NCBI RefSeq assembly: GCF_005508865.1
Contig: NZ_SCOM01000002.1
Coordinates: forward strand, 62,001-126,000
Direction of reading: 5' to 3'
Length of the DNA stretch: 64,000 bases
From: Pseudomonas sp. F(2018)
GTDB taxonomy: Bacteria > Pseudomonadota > Gammaproteobacteria > Pseudomonadales > Pseudomonadaceae
Shown here: piece by piece, positions 1-9,404 of the stretch
Numbering within the stretch: position 1 is the stretch's first letter
Layout of the letters: every line of letters begins with the position of its first letter
The notes under the pieces: generated by a model
The model's database searches: none
The model's input: only the letters and a program-made list of their open reading frames with translations
What the model was told of the DNA's origin: nothing
Program-made: the position numbers and the translations under genes

Positions 1-2
1 GC

Positions 3-218
3 GCTGCGCAGCTGGCGGGGGCGGTGATCGACGTCTGTCGCGAGGAGCCGTTGCCCGCCGGTCATCCGTTCTGGGATGCGCCGCGCCTGCTGCTCACCGG
101 CCACAGCTCGGCGCCCACCGAGCCGGCGGCCATGGCCAGGCTGTTTCTCGATAACCTGCAGCGCTACCGCGATGGCCAGCAGTTGCGCGGCGAGGTCGAC
201 TTCGCCCGCGGCTACTGA
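3..218 (+). CDS. D-2-hydroxyacid dehydrogenase, C-terminal end only
   Basis: The gene enters from the left edge; only its last 71 codons are present, ending at TGA 216-218. The peptide has the C-terminal pattern of NAD(P)-dependent D-2-hydroxyacid dehydrogenases: an [12 protein letters not shown] stretch, then HPFWD, then TGHSSAPT, where the His lies at the position of the family's catalytic histidine. Such enzymes reduce 2-oxoacids such as glyoxylate or hydroxypyruvate in the cytoplasm. The GhrA-like subgroup is likely from the HPFWD wording, but the substrate cannot be fixed from this fragment. Confidence 0.75.
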   Translation, partial: AAQLAGAVIDVCREEPLPAGHPFWDAPRLLLTGHSSAPTEPAAMARLFLDNLQRYRDGQQLRGEVDFARGY

Positions 219-286
219 CGGGCTGCGCTTGGCCGCGGATTCGTCTGCGGCTAGACTGCCGCGCCTTTACCCGCTGTACTCTCGCC

Positions 287-736
287 ATGGCCGCCATCGT
301 TCAACCCTTCTGGAAACGCAAGACCCTCGCCCAGCTCGATCAGGACGAGTGGGAGTCGCTGTGCGACGGCTGCGGCCTGTGCTGCCTGCAGAAGCTGGAA
401 GACGAGGACGACGGCAGCGTCTACTACACGCGCATCGCCTGCAAACTGCTGGATCTGAAGACCTGCCGCTGCAGCGATTACGCCAATCGCCGCGCCCAGG
501 TGCCGGACTGCGTGCAGCTCACTCCGGCCCAGGCCGACGAGTTCAAGTGGCTGCCGCCGACCTGCGCATACCGCCTGGTCAGCGAGGGCAAGGACCTGCC
601 GCTCTGGCATCATCTGGTCTGCGGCGATCCCGATGCCGTGCACCACGAACGCATTTCCCAGTCCGGGCGCATGCTTGCCGAAGGCAGCGTGGCCGAGGAA
701 GACTGGGAGGATCATCTGATCTTCCGCGCCGGTTGA
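287..736 (+). CDS. ycgN: YcgN family cysteine-cluster protein
   Basis: 149 aa, usual length for the YcgN/UPF0260 family. The N-terminal half carries the conserved cysteine set CDGCGLCC (residues 27-34), a further [11 protein letters not shown] segment, and later YANR and PDCVQL. This is the pattern of the CxxCxxCC zinc or iron-sulfur binding family. The function is not established; the cysteine pattern implies metal binding. The start ATG is 68 bases after the dehydrogenase stop, so the two genes could be cotranscribed. Identification by motif and length is firm; the metal is inference. Confidence 0.85.
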   Translation: MAAIVQPFWKRKTLAQLDQDEWESLCDGCGLCCLQKLEDEDDGSVYYTRIACKLLDLKTCRCSDYANRRAQVPDCVQLTPAQADEFKWLPPTCAYRLVSEGKDLPLWHHLVCGDPDAVHHERISQSGRMLAEGSVAEEDWEDHLIFRAG

Positions 737-792
737 GTCTTTCCCTCCGGCGCGGGTCCAAGGTTGCTACCCCCATCGCATGGAGCCTTTCG

Positions 793-2013
793 ATGCCCGC
801 CCGCAAGTTGCTGACCGCCACCCTATTGCTCGGCCTGAGTGCGCCCCTGTGGGCGGCCAAGCGCGTTGATCTGGATTACCAGGTGCGCTTCGTGCCGGAC
901 AGCGGCCTGGCCGAAGTCAGCCTGACCCTGGAGCAGGGCGACCTGATCCGCAGCCTGACCTTCGACCTGGGTGACAAGGGCTACTACAGCGACTTCAGCG
1001 CCGAAGGCACCTGGACCCAGGACAGCCCCGAGCGCGGTACCTGGCAGCCGGGCAAGGGCAAGAGCAGCCTGAGCTACAAGGTGCGCATCGACCACCCGCG
1101 CAGCAACGACAAGTTCGACGCGCGCATGACCGCAGACTGGGCCCTGGTGCGCGGCGATGACCTGGTGCCCAGCGCGCACCTGGTCAAGGACGACAAGGTC
1201 GAGCTGGTCTCGCGCCTGCAGTTCGAGTTGCCCAAGGGCTGGAACGGCGTGGAGACCGGCTGGCCCAAGGTTGGCGAGAACAAGTTCCGCATCGACAACC
1301 CGGCGCGCAAGTTCGACCGCCCCACTGGCTGGATCCTGGCCGGCAAGATCGGCAGCCGCCGCGCCCAGCTCGGCGACACCGACGTGACCGTGGCCGCGCC
1401 GGTGGGCGAGGGCATGCGCCGCATGGACGTGCTGACCCTGCTGACCTTCATCTGGCCCGAGGCCCAGTCGGTGTTCCCGCGCGACCCGGGCAAGCTGCTC
1501 ATCGTCGGCGCCGGCGACCCGATGTGGCGCGGCGGCTTATCGGCACCCAACTCGATCTTCTTCCACGCCGAGCGCCCGCTGGTCAGCGAGAACGGCACCA
1601 GCTCGCTGGTGCACGAGCTGGTCCACGTGTTCAGCCGCATCCGCGACACCGACAACAGTGACTGGATCAGCGAGGGCCTGGCCGAGTACTACGCCATCGA
1701 GCTGGTACGCCGCGCCGGCGGCATGAGCGAGGACCGCTACCAGGCCATCCGCAAGAAGCTGCTGAACTGGAGCAAGAAGGTCGAGAGCCTGCGCACCGAG
1801 GCCTCCACCGGCCCGGTCACCGCCCGCGCCGTGCTGCTGATGCAGGAGCTGGATCGCGAGATTCGCAAGAACACCGACAACCAGCGCTCGCTGGACGACG
1901 TCACCCGCGGCCTGATGCGCATGGACAAGGCCAGCACCAAGGACTTCATCGAGATCAGCGAGAACGTCATGGGCCGCGGCTCGGAAGTGCTGGATAGCAA
2001 ACTCCTGCGCTGA
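793..2013 (+). CDS. exported zinc-metallopeptidase-like protein
   Basis: 406 aa from ATG 793. Upstream in-frame codons exist, but a typical signal peptide (Arg-Lys, hydrophobic core, AxA near residue 21) begins here. After a 250-residue beta-rich N-terminal part there is a zinc-binding HELVH motif (His274, Glu275, His278), followed by a second acidic block SEGLAEYY (Glu294, Glu298). This resembles the M1/M61-type gluzincin arrangement, so the protein is probably a periplasmic or outer-membrane-associated metallopeptidase. Substrate unknown. Spacing to the second glutamate is slightly different from the M1 textbook pattern, so the exact clan is uncertain. Confidence 0.65.
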   Translation: MPARKLLTATLLLGLSAPLWAAKRVDLDYQVRFVPDSGLAEVSLTLEQGDLIRSLTFDLGDKGYYSDFSAEGTWTQDSPERGTWQPGKGKSSLSYKVRIDHPRSNDKFDARMTADWALVRGDDLVPSAHLVKDDKVELVSRLQFELPKGWNGVETGWPKVGENKFRIDNPARKFDRPTGWILAGKIGSRRAQLGDTDVTVAAPVGEGMRRMDVLTLLTFIWPEAQSVFPRDPGKLLIVGAGDPMWRGGLSAPNSIFFHAERPLVSENGTSSLVHELVHVFSRIRDTDNSDWISEGLAEYYAIELVRRAGGMSEDRYQAIRKKLLNWSKKVESLRTEASTGPVTARAVLLMQELDREIRKNTDNQRSLDDVTRGLMRMDKASTKDFIEISENVMGRGSEVLDSKLLR

Positions 2014-2120
2014 CCGCCGTGGCCGGGCCCGTCGTCATGCAACTGACACGGGCCCTTCATCCGCCCGTCATGCAATTGCGGCAACTTGCTCGGCCATTAC
2101 AACAGCCATCAGGAGTTGCC

Positions 2121-2660
2121 ATGTCCATCCTCAAACCGTTGTCCATCGCCATGCTGGCCGCGACCCTCGCTGCCTGCGCCGCGCCCATGCAGGCGTCCAA
2201 GCCGGAGCCGTTGAACAACGAGGACTGGTATCAGGTGCGTAGCGAAACCCAGGTGTTCGTCTTCGACGATTACCAGGTGTTCAAGGACTTCCTCACCACC
2301 GGTCAGGCCCCGGTCCTGCGGCCGCTGGATGAGAAGGATCCGGCAGGCCAGGAAGTCATCCTGGCCCTGCGTGCCGAGGATCAGGGCAAGGCCCTGGACA
2401 AGATCGCCGCCTACCGCTTCTTCAAGGTCGCCCAGGTGCCGGCCGACCCGTTCTACGGGGAAGTGCGCCAGGACGGCAGCATCTACGTGTTCAAGCGCTA
2501 TGGCGACATGCAGGACATGATCAAGCTGGGCGAGCCGATCTTCCGCTACACCGACATCGGCGGCGGCCCGGAAGGCAAGACCGTGACCTACGGTCTGCAG
2601 AAGGAAGAAGGGCGTCCGGAAACCACCATTCAGCAGTTCAAGAAGAACCACATGCTCTGA
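2121..2660 (+). CDS. putative lipoprotein
   Basis: 179 aa from ATG 2121, preceded by AGGAG at 2111-2115. The N-terminus is a lipoprotein signal: hydrophobic stretch followed by LAAC, with Cys at about residue 19. No recognised domain in the rest, which is mixed and acidic with several aromatic residues. It is probably an envelope lipoprotein of unknown role. A good terminator directly follows the stop, so transcription ends here. Confidence 0.7.
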   Translation: MSILKPLSIAMLAATLAACAAPMQASKPEPLNNEDWYQVRSETQVFVFDDYQVFKDFLTTGQAPVLRPLDEKDPAGQEVILALRAEDQGKALDKIAAYRFFKVAQVPADPFYGEVRQDGSIYVFKRYGDMQDMIKLGEPIFRYTDIGGGPEGKTVTYGLQKEEGRPETTIQQFKKNHML

Positions 2661-2678
2661 TCGATCCTGCTGTGAATG

Positions 2679-2708
2679 CGCCCGCTCTTGCAGCGGGCGT
2701 TTTCGTTT
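2679..2708 (+). terminator. rho-independent terminator
   Basis: Stem CGCCCGCT / AGCGGGCG (2679-2686 with 2692-2699), five-base loop, followed by GTTTTCGTTT. It ends the lipoprotein transcript and sits at the tail-to-tail junction with yajD. Confidence 0.8.
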
Positions 2709-3061
2709 CAGGCCTCAGGCTTGTTCTTGAGCAGCGCCTCCAGACCGGCCAGGGCCTTGTGGGTGACCTTGCTGCCGGAGCCGGCCACGGCCGCTTCTTC
2801 CTTCTGGTAATGCAGATCGACCTGGCGCTGGTGCTCGTTGTCGTGGCAATACAGGCACAGCAGCTCCCAGTTGGAGCCGTCTTCCGGGTTGTTGTCGTGG
2901 TTGTGGTCGCGGTGATGCACGGTCAGCTCGCTCAGGCGCTTGCCGCTGAACTCGCGGCCGCAGCGCCCGCAGATATGCGGGTACATCCTCAGCGCCTTCT
3001 CGCGATAACTGGTCTCGCGTCGGCGCTGGGCCTCGGCGAGTATCTGGTCGAGCTTGTTCAT
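2708..3061 (-). CDS. yajD: YajD family HNH nuclease
   Basis: 117 aa, matching the YajD family length. A zinc finger CGRCG (about residues 34-38) is followed by VHHRDHNHDNNPEDGSNWELLC and CLYCHDNEH, which together make the HNH-endonuclease beta-beta-alpha metal motif (VHH, then N, then H). The family is widespread in Pseudomonas as a single-copy chromosomal gene; its cellular target is not known. The C-terminal 30 residues are Ala/Lys-rich and probably flexible. Confidence 0.85.
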   Translation of the reverse strand: MNKLDQILAEAQRRRETSYREKALRMYPHICGRCGREFSGKRLSELTVHHRDHNHDNNPEDGSNWELLCLYCHDNEHQRQVDLHYQKEEAAVAGSGSKVTHKALAGLEALLKNKPEA

Positions 3062-3143
3062 GGGGTACCTGCGGTCGGCTGGCGAACTACTGGATGGCGA
3101 GACTGCCAGAATAGAACGAAAGCCGACACCGCTGGAGCCGCCG

Positions 3144-3428
3144 ATGCGTCACGTATCGTTCGTTCTGATCCTGGCGCTGAGCCTCAGTGCCCAGGCCCAG
3201 CCGCCGGGCCTGCCCGGCACCGCCACGCCGCAGCCCTATGGCAAGCCCGAGGTGCGCAGCATCACCCCCGCACCGCGCAACAGCCCGCCACTGCTGGTTA
3301 ATCCCCAGCGCCCACGTACGCCCCTGTCCGCACCGCAGGCAATACCCAAGGACAAGCCGCTGCCGCAACTGGAGACCCAGCGGCGCAGCCAGCAACAGCA
3401 TCCTGCGGAATCTATCGACAAGCCTTGA
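3144..3428 (+). CDS. small secreted proline-rich protein
   Basis: 94 aa from ATG 3144, chosen because a clean signal peptide (residues 1-18, ending in AQAQ) begins there. The mature part is rich in Pro, Gln, Arg and Lys with no domain, probably an unstructured periplasmic protein. No function recognised. The 3' end overlaps the convergent membrane-protein gene by 17 bases. Confidence 0.5.
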   Translation: MRHVSFVLILALSLSAQAQPPGLPGTATPQPYGKPEVRSITPAPRNSPPLLVNPQRPRTPLSAPQAIPKDKPLPQLETQRRSQQQHPAESIDKP

Positions 3429-3837
3429 GCGGGCGCAGCGCCAGCAGGGGCAGGGCGATCGACAGCACCGCCGCCGTGTTGAGGTAGGCGTGCCATAGCA
3501 GCCCGAAATACAGCGAGATCGCGCTGTCCAGCAGGCACCAGACCAGCAGGGCGGCGAAGATCGCCGGCTTGATCTGGCGGTGGCCGTGTTCGCGATAGAG
3601 GAATACCAGCACGCTGAACAACAGCCCCCAGCTCGCCACGGTCGGCCCGAACAGACCAACCATGGTACGCAGCAGCGTCTGGAACTCGGCTGGCGGCGGT
3701 GTGGCGGCGACGCTGGCGTACAGGTAGGCGAAATAGGGTTGGGTGATAGGCAAATGGGCGGCAAATGCCAGGGCAATGCCCAGCGCCGCGTGGCCGAGAC
3801 CGACCAGCAGCAGCCATCGATAGAGCAGGTTCTGCAT
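3412..3837 (-). CDS. four-TM membrane protein of unknown function
   Basis: 141 aa with about four hydrophobic segments (residues 7-27, 56-80, 90-110, 115-135). Its ATG (3837-3835) shares one base with the TGA of the upstream ptrB gene (TGATG), so the two are probably translationally coupled and cotranscribed. No recognised domain. Inner-membrane location is inferred from the hydrophobic segments. Confidence 0.65.
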   Translation of the reverse strand: MQNLLYRWLLLVGLGHAALGIALAFAAHLPITQPYFAYLYASVAATPPPAEFQTLLRTMVGLFGPTVASWGLLFSVLVFLYREHGHRQIKPAIFAALLVWCLLDSAISLYFGLLWHAYLNTAAVLSIALPLLALRPLKACR

Positions 3838-5873
3838 CAAGCGACTCCCAGTACCTTGAGCAGGAATGCATATTCCAGCGCCACGTCCTTGAGCGCCTGA
3901 TAGCGGCCGCTCATGCCGCCGTGGCCGGAGCCCAGGTCGGTCTTGAGCAGCAGCAGGTTGGCGTCGGTGCGGGTGGCGCGCAGCTTGGCCACCCACTTGG
4001 CGGCCTCCCAGTACTGCACGCGGCTGTCGTTGTAGCCGGCCACGGCGAGAATCGCCGGGTAGGCCTGGGCGCTGACGTTCTCGTAGGGCGCGTAGCCCTT
4101 GATGCGCTCGAACACCTCCGGCTGGTTCGGGTCGCCCCATTCGTCGTACTCGGTCACGGTCAGCGGCAGGTCGGGGTTCTGCATGGTGTTGAGCACGTCG
4201 ACGAAGGGCACTTCGGCGACGGCCGCGGCGAACAGTTCGGGACGCTGGTTGAGTACGGCGCCGATCAGCAGGCCGCCGGCGCTGCCGCCGCTGATCACCA
4301 GCTGCGCTGGAGTGGTCAGGCCGTCGCCGATCAGCCTCTCGGCGCAGGCGATAAAGTCGCCGAAGGTGTTCTGCTTGTGTTCCAGCTTGCCGGCGCGGTA
4401 CCAGGCCTCGCCCAGCTCACCACCGCCGCGCACGTGGGCGATGGCGAAGACGAAGCCGCGCTCCAGCAGGCTCAGGCGCGCATGGCTGAACCAGGGGTCG
4501 AGGCTCTCGCCATAGGCGCCGTAGCCGTACAGGTAGAGCGGCGCGGGCTGGCCGGCTGCCAATACTTCCTTGCGCGCCACCAGGCTGATCGGTACCTGGG
4601 TGCCGTCTGCAGCAGTGGCCCAGAGCCGACGGCTCTCGTAGGCGTCGGCATCGAAGGGGCCTTCCACCGGGGTCTGCTTGAGCACTTTCTGCTCGCCGCT
4701 GGCCAGCTCCAGCTGGCGCACCTGGGCCGGGCGGTTGAGTGCCTCGTAGCGCAGGCGGATCGCCGGGCTGTGGAATTCCAGGCTGTCCTGCACATACAGG
4801 CTGTAGGCGGCATCCGGCAACTGCACGGGATAGGGCGCAGCGGACCGTGGGTGCACCTCGATGATCGGCAGGCCACCCTCGCGCAGGCTGAGGATGAAGG
4901 CTTCCTGGTTGAGGGTGACGCCCTCCAGCATGCGTCGCTCGTCGTGGCCGATCAGCTCGCGCCAGTGCTGGCGGGTCGGCTGGGCTTCGCTGGCGGCGTA
5001 CAGGGCGAAGTTAATCCCGGCCTGGTTGCTGCGCACGAACCAGGTCCACTCGCCGTCCAGCAGGCCGTGATCGACGTCGTACTCGTGATCCTCCTGGCGT
5101 GGCGCCAGGCAGCGGAACTCACCCTGCGGTGTATTGGCATCGAGCACCCAGGCCTCGCTGGTGGTCTTGCTGCCCAGGCTCAGCACCAACTGGCGCTCGG
5201 AGCTGCTGCGGTAGCAGCTGAGGAAGAAGCGCCCGTCGGTCTCCTCGAATACCAGCTCGGCACCTTTGTCGCCGAGCCTGTGGCGATACAGGCGGTGTGG
5301 GCGATGGGTGTCGTCCAGGGTGACGAAGAACAGGGTCTGGCTGTCGCCGGCCCAGGTCATCTGGCCGTCGCAGTCGTCGAACGGCAGCTCGCGTAGGGCC
5401 CCGCCGTCCAGCTCCTTGACGAACAGCCGGTAGATCTCGTCGCCGGCGGTATCCAGGCTGTAGCCGAGCAGGCGGTGGTCCGGGCTGACGGTGAAGGCGC
5501 CGAGCGACAGGTAGCCATCGCCGGCCAGGGCGTTGGGGTCGAGCAGCAGCTGTTCGGCGCTCTCGTCCACCGTCAGCGAGCCGTCGGCCGGGCGCGGGCA
5601 GCGGTAGTGGCGCGGATATTCGTCGCCGGCCGTGGTGCGCTGGTAGTACAGCCACGGGCCCCAGGGCACCGGCAGGGACAGGTCGGTCTCGCGGATACGG
5701 CCCTTGATCTCTTGGAATAGCGCCTCGCGCAGCTCGGCCTGCTCGGCCAGCTGCTGCTCCAGGTAGGCGTTCTCGGCCTTGAGATGGTCGAGCACCTCGG
5801 CGCTGTCGCGCTGTTCCAGCCAGCGGTAGGGGTCGGAGCCGGTGTCGCGGCGGGCGATGGGGGCGTCGGTCAT
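3837..5873 (-). CDS. ptrB: oligopeptidase B (protease II), S9A family
   Basis: 678 aa from ATG 5873, close to the 686 aa of E. coli PtrB. The N-terminal two thirds form the seven-bladed beta-propeller region. The C-terminal alpha/beta-hydrolase domain carries GGSAGG with Ser531, Asp616 in YNDSRV and His651 in GHGG, giving the complete triad at almost the same numbers as E. coli. It cleaves short peptides after Arg or Lys in the cytoplasm or periplasm. The RGGGELG segment before the nucleophile is also typical. It is the first gene of a two-gene minus-strand unit with the small membrane protein. Confidence 0.93.
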   Translation of the reverse strand: MTDAPIARRDTGSDPYRWLEQRDSAEVLDHLKAENAYLEQQLAEQAELREALFQEIKGRIRETDLSLPVPWGPWLYYQRTTAGDEYPRHYRCPRPADGSLTVDESAEQLLLDPNALAGDGYLSLGAFTVSPDHRLLGYSLDTAGDEIYRLFVKELDGGALRELPFDDCDGQMTWAGDSQTLFFVTLDDTHRPHRLYRHRLGDKGAELVFEETDGRFFLSCYRSSSERQLVLSLGSKTTSEAWVLDANTPQGEFRCLAPRQEDHEYDVDHGLLDGEWTWFVRSNQAGINFALYAASEAQPTRQHWRELIGHDERRMLEGVTLNQEAFILSLREGGLPIIEVHPRSAAPYPVQLPDAAYSLYVQDSLEFHSPAIRLRYEALNRPAQVRQLELASGEQKVLKQTPVEGPFDADAYESRRLWATAADGTQVPISLVARKEVLAAGQPAPLYLYGYGAYGESLDPWFSHARLSLLERGFVFAIAHVRGGGELGEAWYRAGKLEHKQNTFGDFIACAERLIGDGLTTPAQLVISGGSAGGLLIGAVLNQRPELFAAAVAEVPFVDVLNTMQNPDLPLTVTEYDEWGDPNQPEVFERIKGYAPYENVSAQAYPAILAVAGYNDSRVQYWEAAKWVAKLRATRTDANLLLLKTDLGSGHGGMSGRYQALKDVALEYAFLLKVLGVA

Positions 5874-5964
5874 GATCGTTCTCGTTCGGGCGACCGCAGG
5901 GAGGTCGGGGGCCGCAAAAGCCGTTATCATAAGCGCCCCTTTGCCGGCCAAGCCACGAAACGCC

Positions 5965-6444
5965 ATGACCGAACAAGACTATCTGCTCGCCTGGGGCATC
6001 TATGCCATCTCGGCGCTGGGCTGCCTGCTGGTGTGGTTCCGCATGACCGGCTGGATGTGGCGCTGGCTGCGCGAACCGCTGCGCGTGATCGTGGCCGTGC
6101 TGCTGCTGACGCCAACCATTGTCGATCCGGCCAAGGAACTGTTCGCGCCGGCCATCGCCATCACCGCCCTCGATCTGCTGTTCGAGGTGGGCAAGAACGC
6201 CTGGCGCGCGGTGGCCGACCTGGCCATCTACGGGCTGATCGCCTTCGGCGTGTGGCTGGCCTTCGCCTTCCTGCGCTGGCCGCTGGAGCGCTGGTGGGAA
6301 AACCGCCGGGGCCCGCGTGTGACTGCGGTGGAAGAGGACGAGCCGACCCTGCGCGAACTGATGGACCGCGAAGAGCGCCCCGACGCCGATACCCGCCTGG
6401 ATGCCTACGGCGACCGCCGCCTGCGCATCGAGCCGCGACTCTAG
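5965..6444 (+). CDS. inner-membrane protein of unknown function
   Basis: 159 aa from ATG 5965. Upstream in-frame codons reach into the ptrB promoter region and are not needed. Three hydrophobic segments lie at about residues 7-25, 45-65 and 75-105, followed by a charged cytoplasmic tail with many Glu, Asp and Arg. It is divergently oriented to ptrB with 91 bases between starts. No family recognised. Confidence 0.6.
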   Translation: MTEQDYLLAWGIYAISALGCLLVWFRMTGWMWRWLREPLRVIVAVLLLTPTIVDPAKELFAPAIAITALDLLFEVGKNAWRAVADLAIYGLIAFGVWLAFAFLRWPLERWWENRRGPRVTAVEEDEPTLRELMDREERPDADTRLDAYGDRRLRIEPRL

Positions 6445-6494
6445 TTGCATGTAGCGGCGTGCGCTAGCATGGCCGCATGCGACAAGGAGAGCCC

Positions 6495-6938
6495 ATGAGC
6501 TGCGTGTTCTGCGCCATCGCCGACGGCCAACTGCCGGCACACATCATTCACCAGGACGAACATTTCCTGGTGCTGCTGGATATCTTCCCACTGCGCCCGG
6601 CCCACGTGCTGATCGTCGCCAAGGGCCATGCGCCCTTCCTCGCCGACCTACCGTCACAGCCGCGCGATGCCCTGCTGGCCCTGGCCGATCGCCTGGCCAA
6701 GGCGCTCTATCGCAGTGAGCCCGACGTGCTGGGCATCAACCTGCTGCTCAACGACGGCCCGGTGGCCAACCAGCACGTGCCGCACCTGCACCTGCACCTG
6801 ATTCCACGCCGCAACGGCGACCTGCCGGCGCTGTGCTGGCGCACCGTCACGCGCTTCCTGCCGCTCGGCCGCAAGCGGATCGAGGCGCGCCTGGCCCGCG
6901 AGGCCGAGCGATTGCGCGCGGCGCTGCAGGAGGCCTGA
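6495..6938 (+). CDS. HIT family nucleotide-binding protein
   Basis: 147 aa from ATG 6495, with AAGGAGA immediately upstream (6484-6490). It starts with SCVFCAI, as in bacterial HIT proteins, and carries the histidine triad HLHLHLI late in the chain. Family members hydrolyse or transfer nucleotide phosphoramidates and dinucleoside phosphates. The exact substrate is not deducible. It is closely followed, 3 bases later, by the glutamine amidotransferase gene. Confidence 0.85.
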   Translation: MSCVFCAIADGQLPAHIIHQDEHFLVLLDIFPLRPAHVLIVAKGHAPFLADLPSQPRDALLALADRLAKALYRSEPDVLGINLLLNDGPVANQHVPHLHLHLIPRRNGDLPALCWRTVTRFLPLGRKRIEARLAREAERLRAALQEA

Positions 6939-6941
6939 GTC

Positions 6942-7721
6942 ATGTGCGAGCTGCTCGGCATGAGCGCCAATGTGCCCACCGACATCGTGTTCAGCTTCAC
7001 CGGGCTGATGCAGCGCGGCGGCGGCACCGGCCCGCATCGCGATGGCTGGGGCATCGCCTTCTACGAGGGGCGAGGTCTGCGCCTGTTCCAGGACCCGGCG
7101 GCCAGCGTCGGTTCGGAAGTGGCCAAGCTGGTGCAGCGCTACCCGATCAAGAGCGAGACGGTGATCGGCCATATCCGCCAGGCCAACGTCGGCCGGGTGT
7201 GCCTGGCCAACACCCACCCATTCGTGCGCGAGCTGTGGGGGCGCAACTGGTGCTTCGCCCACAACGGCCAGCTGACTGACTTCGCACCGAGCTTCGACTT
7301 CTACCGCCCGGTCGGCGACACCGACAGCGAGGCTGCCTTCTGCGACCTGCTCAACCGCGTGCGCGGCGCCTTCCCGGAGCCGGTGCCGGTGGAGGTGCTG
7401 CTGCCGGTGCTGATCCAGGCGGCCCAGGACTATCGCGGCAAGGGCGTGTTCAACTGCCTGCTCAGCGATGGCGACTGGCTGTTCTGCTTCTGCTCCACCA
7501 AGCTGGCGCAGATCACCCGCCGTGCGCCCTTCGGCCCTGCGCGGCTGAAGGATGCGGACCTGACCGTGGACTTCCAGGCGGAAACCACGCCGAACGATGT
7601 GGTGACGGTGATCGCCACCGAGCCATTGACCGATAACGAGCGCTGGAACCTGTTCCAGCCGGGGGAGTGGAGCCTGTGGCGCCGCGGTGAGCGCCTCGCC
7701 CATGGGCAGATGGGGGATTGA
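6942..7721 (+). CDS. class II glutamine amidotransferase (YafJ-like)
   Basis: 259 aa. The chain begins Met-Cys-Glu-Leu-Leu-Gly, so Cys2 becomes the N-terminal nucleophile after Met removal. [10 protein letters not shown], the THPF segment and HNGQL are the conserved glutaminase-domain blocks. Length and sequence fit the YafJ family of stand-alone class II amidotransferase-like proteins. The acceptor reaction is not known. It lies between the HIT gene and the DUF2937 gene in a tight plus-strand run. Confidence 0.85.
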   Translation: MCELLGMSANVPTDIVFSFTGLMQRGGGTGPHRDGWGIAFYEGRGLRLFQDPAASVGSEVAKLVQRYPIKSETVIGHIRQANVGRVCLANTHPFVRELWGRNWCFAHNGQLTDFAPSFDFYRPVGDTDSEAAFCDLLNRVRGAFPEPVPVEVLLPVLIQAAQDYRGKGVFNCLLSDGDWLFCFCSTKLAQITRRAPFGPARLKDADLTVDFQAETTPNDVVTVIATEPLTDNERWNLFQPGEWSLWRRGERLAHGQMGD

Positions 7722-7723
7722 GG

Positions 7724-8257
7724 ATGTTCAGGGGTTACTTGCGTCTCGTGGTATTCGCCTTCGGCCTGCTGGTCGGCGTGCAGGTGCCGGGCTTCGTCGA
7801 CGACTACGCCAAGCGCGTGGCCGCCCACCGCGCCGAGTCCGAGGAGAGCCTGCTGGGCTTCCGCGAGACTGCCGCCAAGTTCTTCAATGGAGACCTCGAT
7901 GCCCTGGTCGCCCACTACCGGGCCAGCACCGACGAGGTGATGCGCAGCGACGCCGACAGCATCGGCCATCTGGTGACCCGCGCCGAGCTGCTGGAGGGCG
8001 AGTGGCTGGCCATGCAGGGCACCTGGTATGCGCAGGTCTGGCACCTGGCGACCGACGCCGACCAGGCCCTGCTGCAGGAAACCTACGACGCCTATACCTA
8101 CCAGGTGCTGCTGGCGCCCCAGGCGATCTACTGGGGCCTGGGTGTGGGGCTGGTGCTGGCCTGGCTGGCCGAGCTGATCGCCCTGGGCATCGGCTGGACC
8201 GTCGGCATCGGCCGCAAGCACAAGCCGATCGCCTACGAGAAGCGCCACTGGCGCTAG
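7724..8257 (+). CDS. DUF2937 family membrane protein
   Basis: 177 aa from ATG 7724, two bases after the preceding stop and preceded by GGGGG at 7712-7716. The first segment (residues 4-22) ends in QVPGFVDDYAKRV, the wording of DUF2937 proteins. A second hydrophobic pair lies near residues 130-165. The middle is a charged, helical, probably periplasmic region. Function unknown. Confidence 0.75.
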   Translation: MFRGYLRLVVFAFGLLVGVQVPGFVDDYAKRVAAHRAESEESLLGFRETAAKFFNGDLDALVAHYRASTDEVMRSDADSIGHLVTRAELLEGEWLAMQGTWYAQVWHLATDADQALLQETYDAYTYQVLLAPQAIYWGLGVGLVLAWLAELIALGIGWTVGIGRKHKPIAYEKRHWR

Positions 8258-8351
8258 GCATTCCTTCGGCCTGAGAGGGCCTGCTTCTCCCAGCACCGTC
8301 GCCGCCGTGGCTGCGAGCCTCGCTAGTGTTTGGCTCTCTGCACGTTGCCGC

Positions 8352-8383
8352 TTGACTCTGTCCCTAGGGGCAGACTCTAGGCT
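8352..8383 (+). promoter_or_regulatory. MerR-type promoter with 22-bp operator dyad
   Basis: A -35 box TTGACT (8352-8357) and a -10-like TAGGCT (8378-8383) are separated by 20 bp, longer than a normal promoter. The spacer holds the near-perfect dyad ACTCTGTCCC/TAGGGGCAGACT region 8355-8376, with 9 of 11 base pairs matching. Over-long spacers filled by a dyad are the hallmark of promoters untwisted by MerR-family activators. It lies 32 bases upstream of the epimerase start. The MerR gene at the other end of that gene is the obvious candidate regulator. Confidence 0.65.
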
Positions 8384-8414
8384 GGCGCTACCTTTTATGC
8401 AGGGAGCGTTGCCA

Positions 8415-9404
8415 ATGGATAAGAAGCTGTGTCTGGTCACCGGGGCCAACGGCCATCTCGGTAATACGCTGGTGCGCGCGCTGCTGGCGCGCGGCGAGCG
8501 TGTGCGTGCCGGGGTGCGTGATGTGAGTGATCGCGCGGCCTTTACCGGGCTCGACTGCGAGCTGGTGTACGCCGAGCTGCAGGACAGGCAGGCGCTGGTG
8601 CAGGCGCTGCAGGGAGTCGAGGTGCTGTACCAGGTCGCCGCGGTGTTCCGCCACTGGGCCCGCGACCCGCAAGTGGAGATTGTCGTTCCCAATGTCGAGG
8701 GTACCCGCAATGTGCTGGAGGCGGCCGCCGAGGCGGGTGTGCGGCGGGTGGTCTATGTCAGCTCGGTGGCGGCGGTGGGGCACGACGGTCGACCGCGGGA
8801 CGAGACGCAGTGGAATGACGAACACGATAACGCCTACTACCGCTCCAAGATTCTCTCGGAGCGCATGGCCTGGGAGGTGGCGCAGCGCCTGGGCATCGAG
8901 CTGGTGGTGGTGCTTCCGGCGGCCATGGTCGGCCCCAACGCCCTGCGTCTGACCGACACCATGGGCTTTCTCGACGACGTACTGAGGCGCCGGGTGCCGC
9001 TCGATCCCGGTTTCCACTTCAACTTCGTCGACGTGCGTGACGTGGCCGACGGCCTGATCCGCGCGGCGGAGAAGGGGCGGGCGGGGGAGCGCTATATCCT
9101 CGCCAACGAACATTCGTCGCCGCTGCAGACGCTGGTCGAGGCTGCCCATGCGGTGCAGCCGGGTATGCGCCTGCCACCACCGGCACCACGTTGGCTACTG
9201 CTAGCGCTGGCCTGGTTGCAGGAGCGTTGGGCGCGGCTAAGCGGGCAGCCGGCCAGGCTGCTGGTCAGCCAGGTGCGGCTGTTCCACGGGGTGCGCCAGG
9301 AATACCGCATCGGCAAGGCGCGAGCAGAGCTCGGCTATCGGCCGCGGCCGCCGGAGCAGGCCCTGCGCGAGGCCTTCGCCTTCCTGCAGCAGCGTCCGGG
9401 CTAA
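8415..9404 (+). CDS. NAD(P)-dependent epimerase/dehydratase family protein
   Basis: 329 aa from ATG 8415 (AGGGAG at 8401-8406). It is an extended short-chain dehydrogenase: glycine motif TGANGHLG near residues 9-16, SSVAAVG for the catalytic Ser, and YYRSK containing the YxxxK pair. It resembles dihydroflavonol-reductase/3-beta-HSD-like members that act on small carbonyl compounds. The substrate is unknown. A MerR-type promoter lies directly upstream and a convergent merR gene overlaps its last four bases, which suggests induction by a small molecule or reactive electrophile. Confidence 0.8.
   Translation: MDKKLCLVTGANGHLGNTLVRALLARGERVRAGVRDVSDRAAFTGLDCELVYAELQDRQALVQALQGVEVLYQVAAVFRHWARDPQVEIVVPNVEGTRNVLEAAAEAGVRRVVYVSSVAAVGHDGRPRDETQWNDEHDNAYYRSKILSERMAWEVAQRLGIELVVVLPAAMVGPNALRLTDTMGFLDDVLRRRVPLDPGFHFNFVDVRDVADGLIRAAEKGRAGERYILANEHSSPLQTLVEAAHAVQPGMRLPPPAPRWLLLALAWLQERWARLSGQPARLLVSQVRLFHGVRQEYRIGKARAELGYRPRPPEQALREAFAFLQQRPG

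Noticed and set aside
76..792. 5' extension of the metallopeptidase ORF over ycgN
   Set aside because: Overlaps ycgN in another frame and is Arg-rich; a signal peptide starts at 793.
3765..5396. 543-codon plus-strand ORF opposite ptrB
   Set aside because: Antisense shadow of a high-GC gene; low-complexity Ala/Val/Gln/Gly content and no motif, while ptrB on the other strand has its full catalytic triad.
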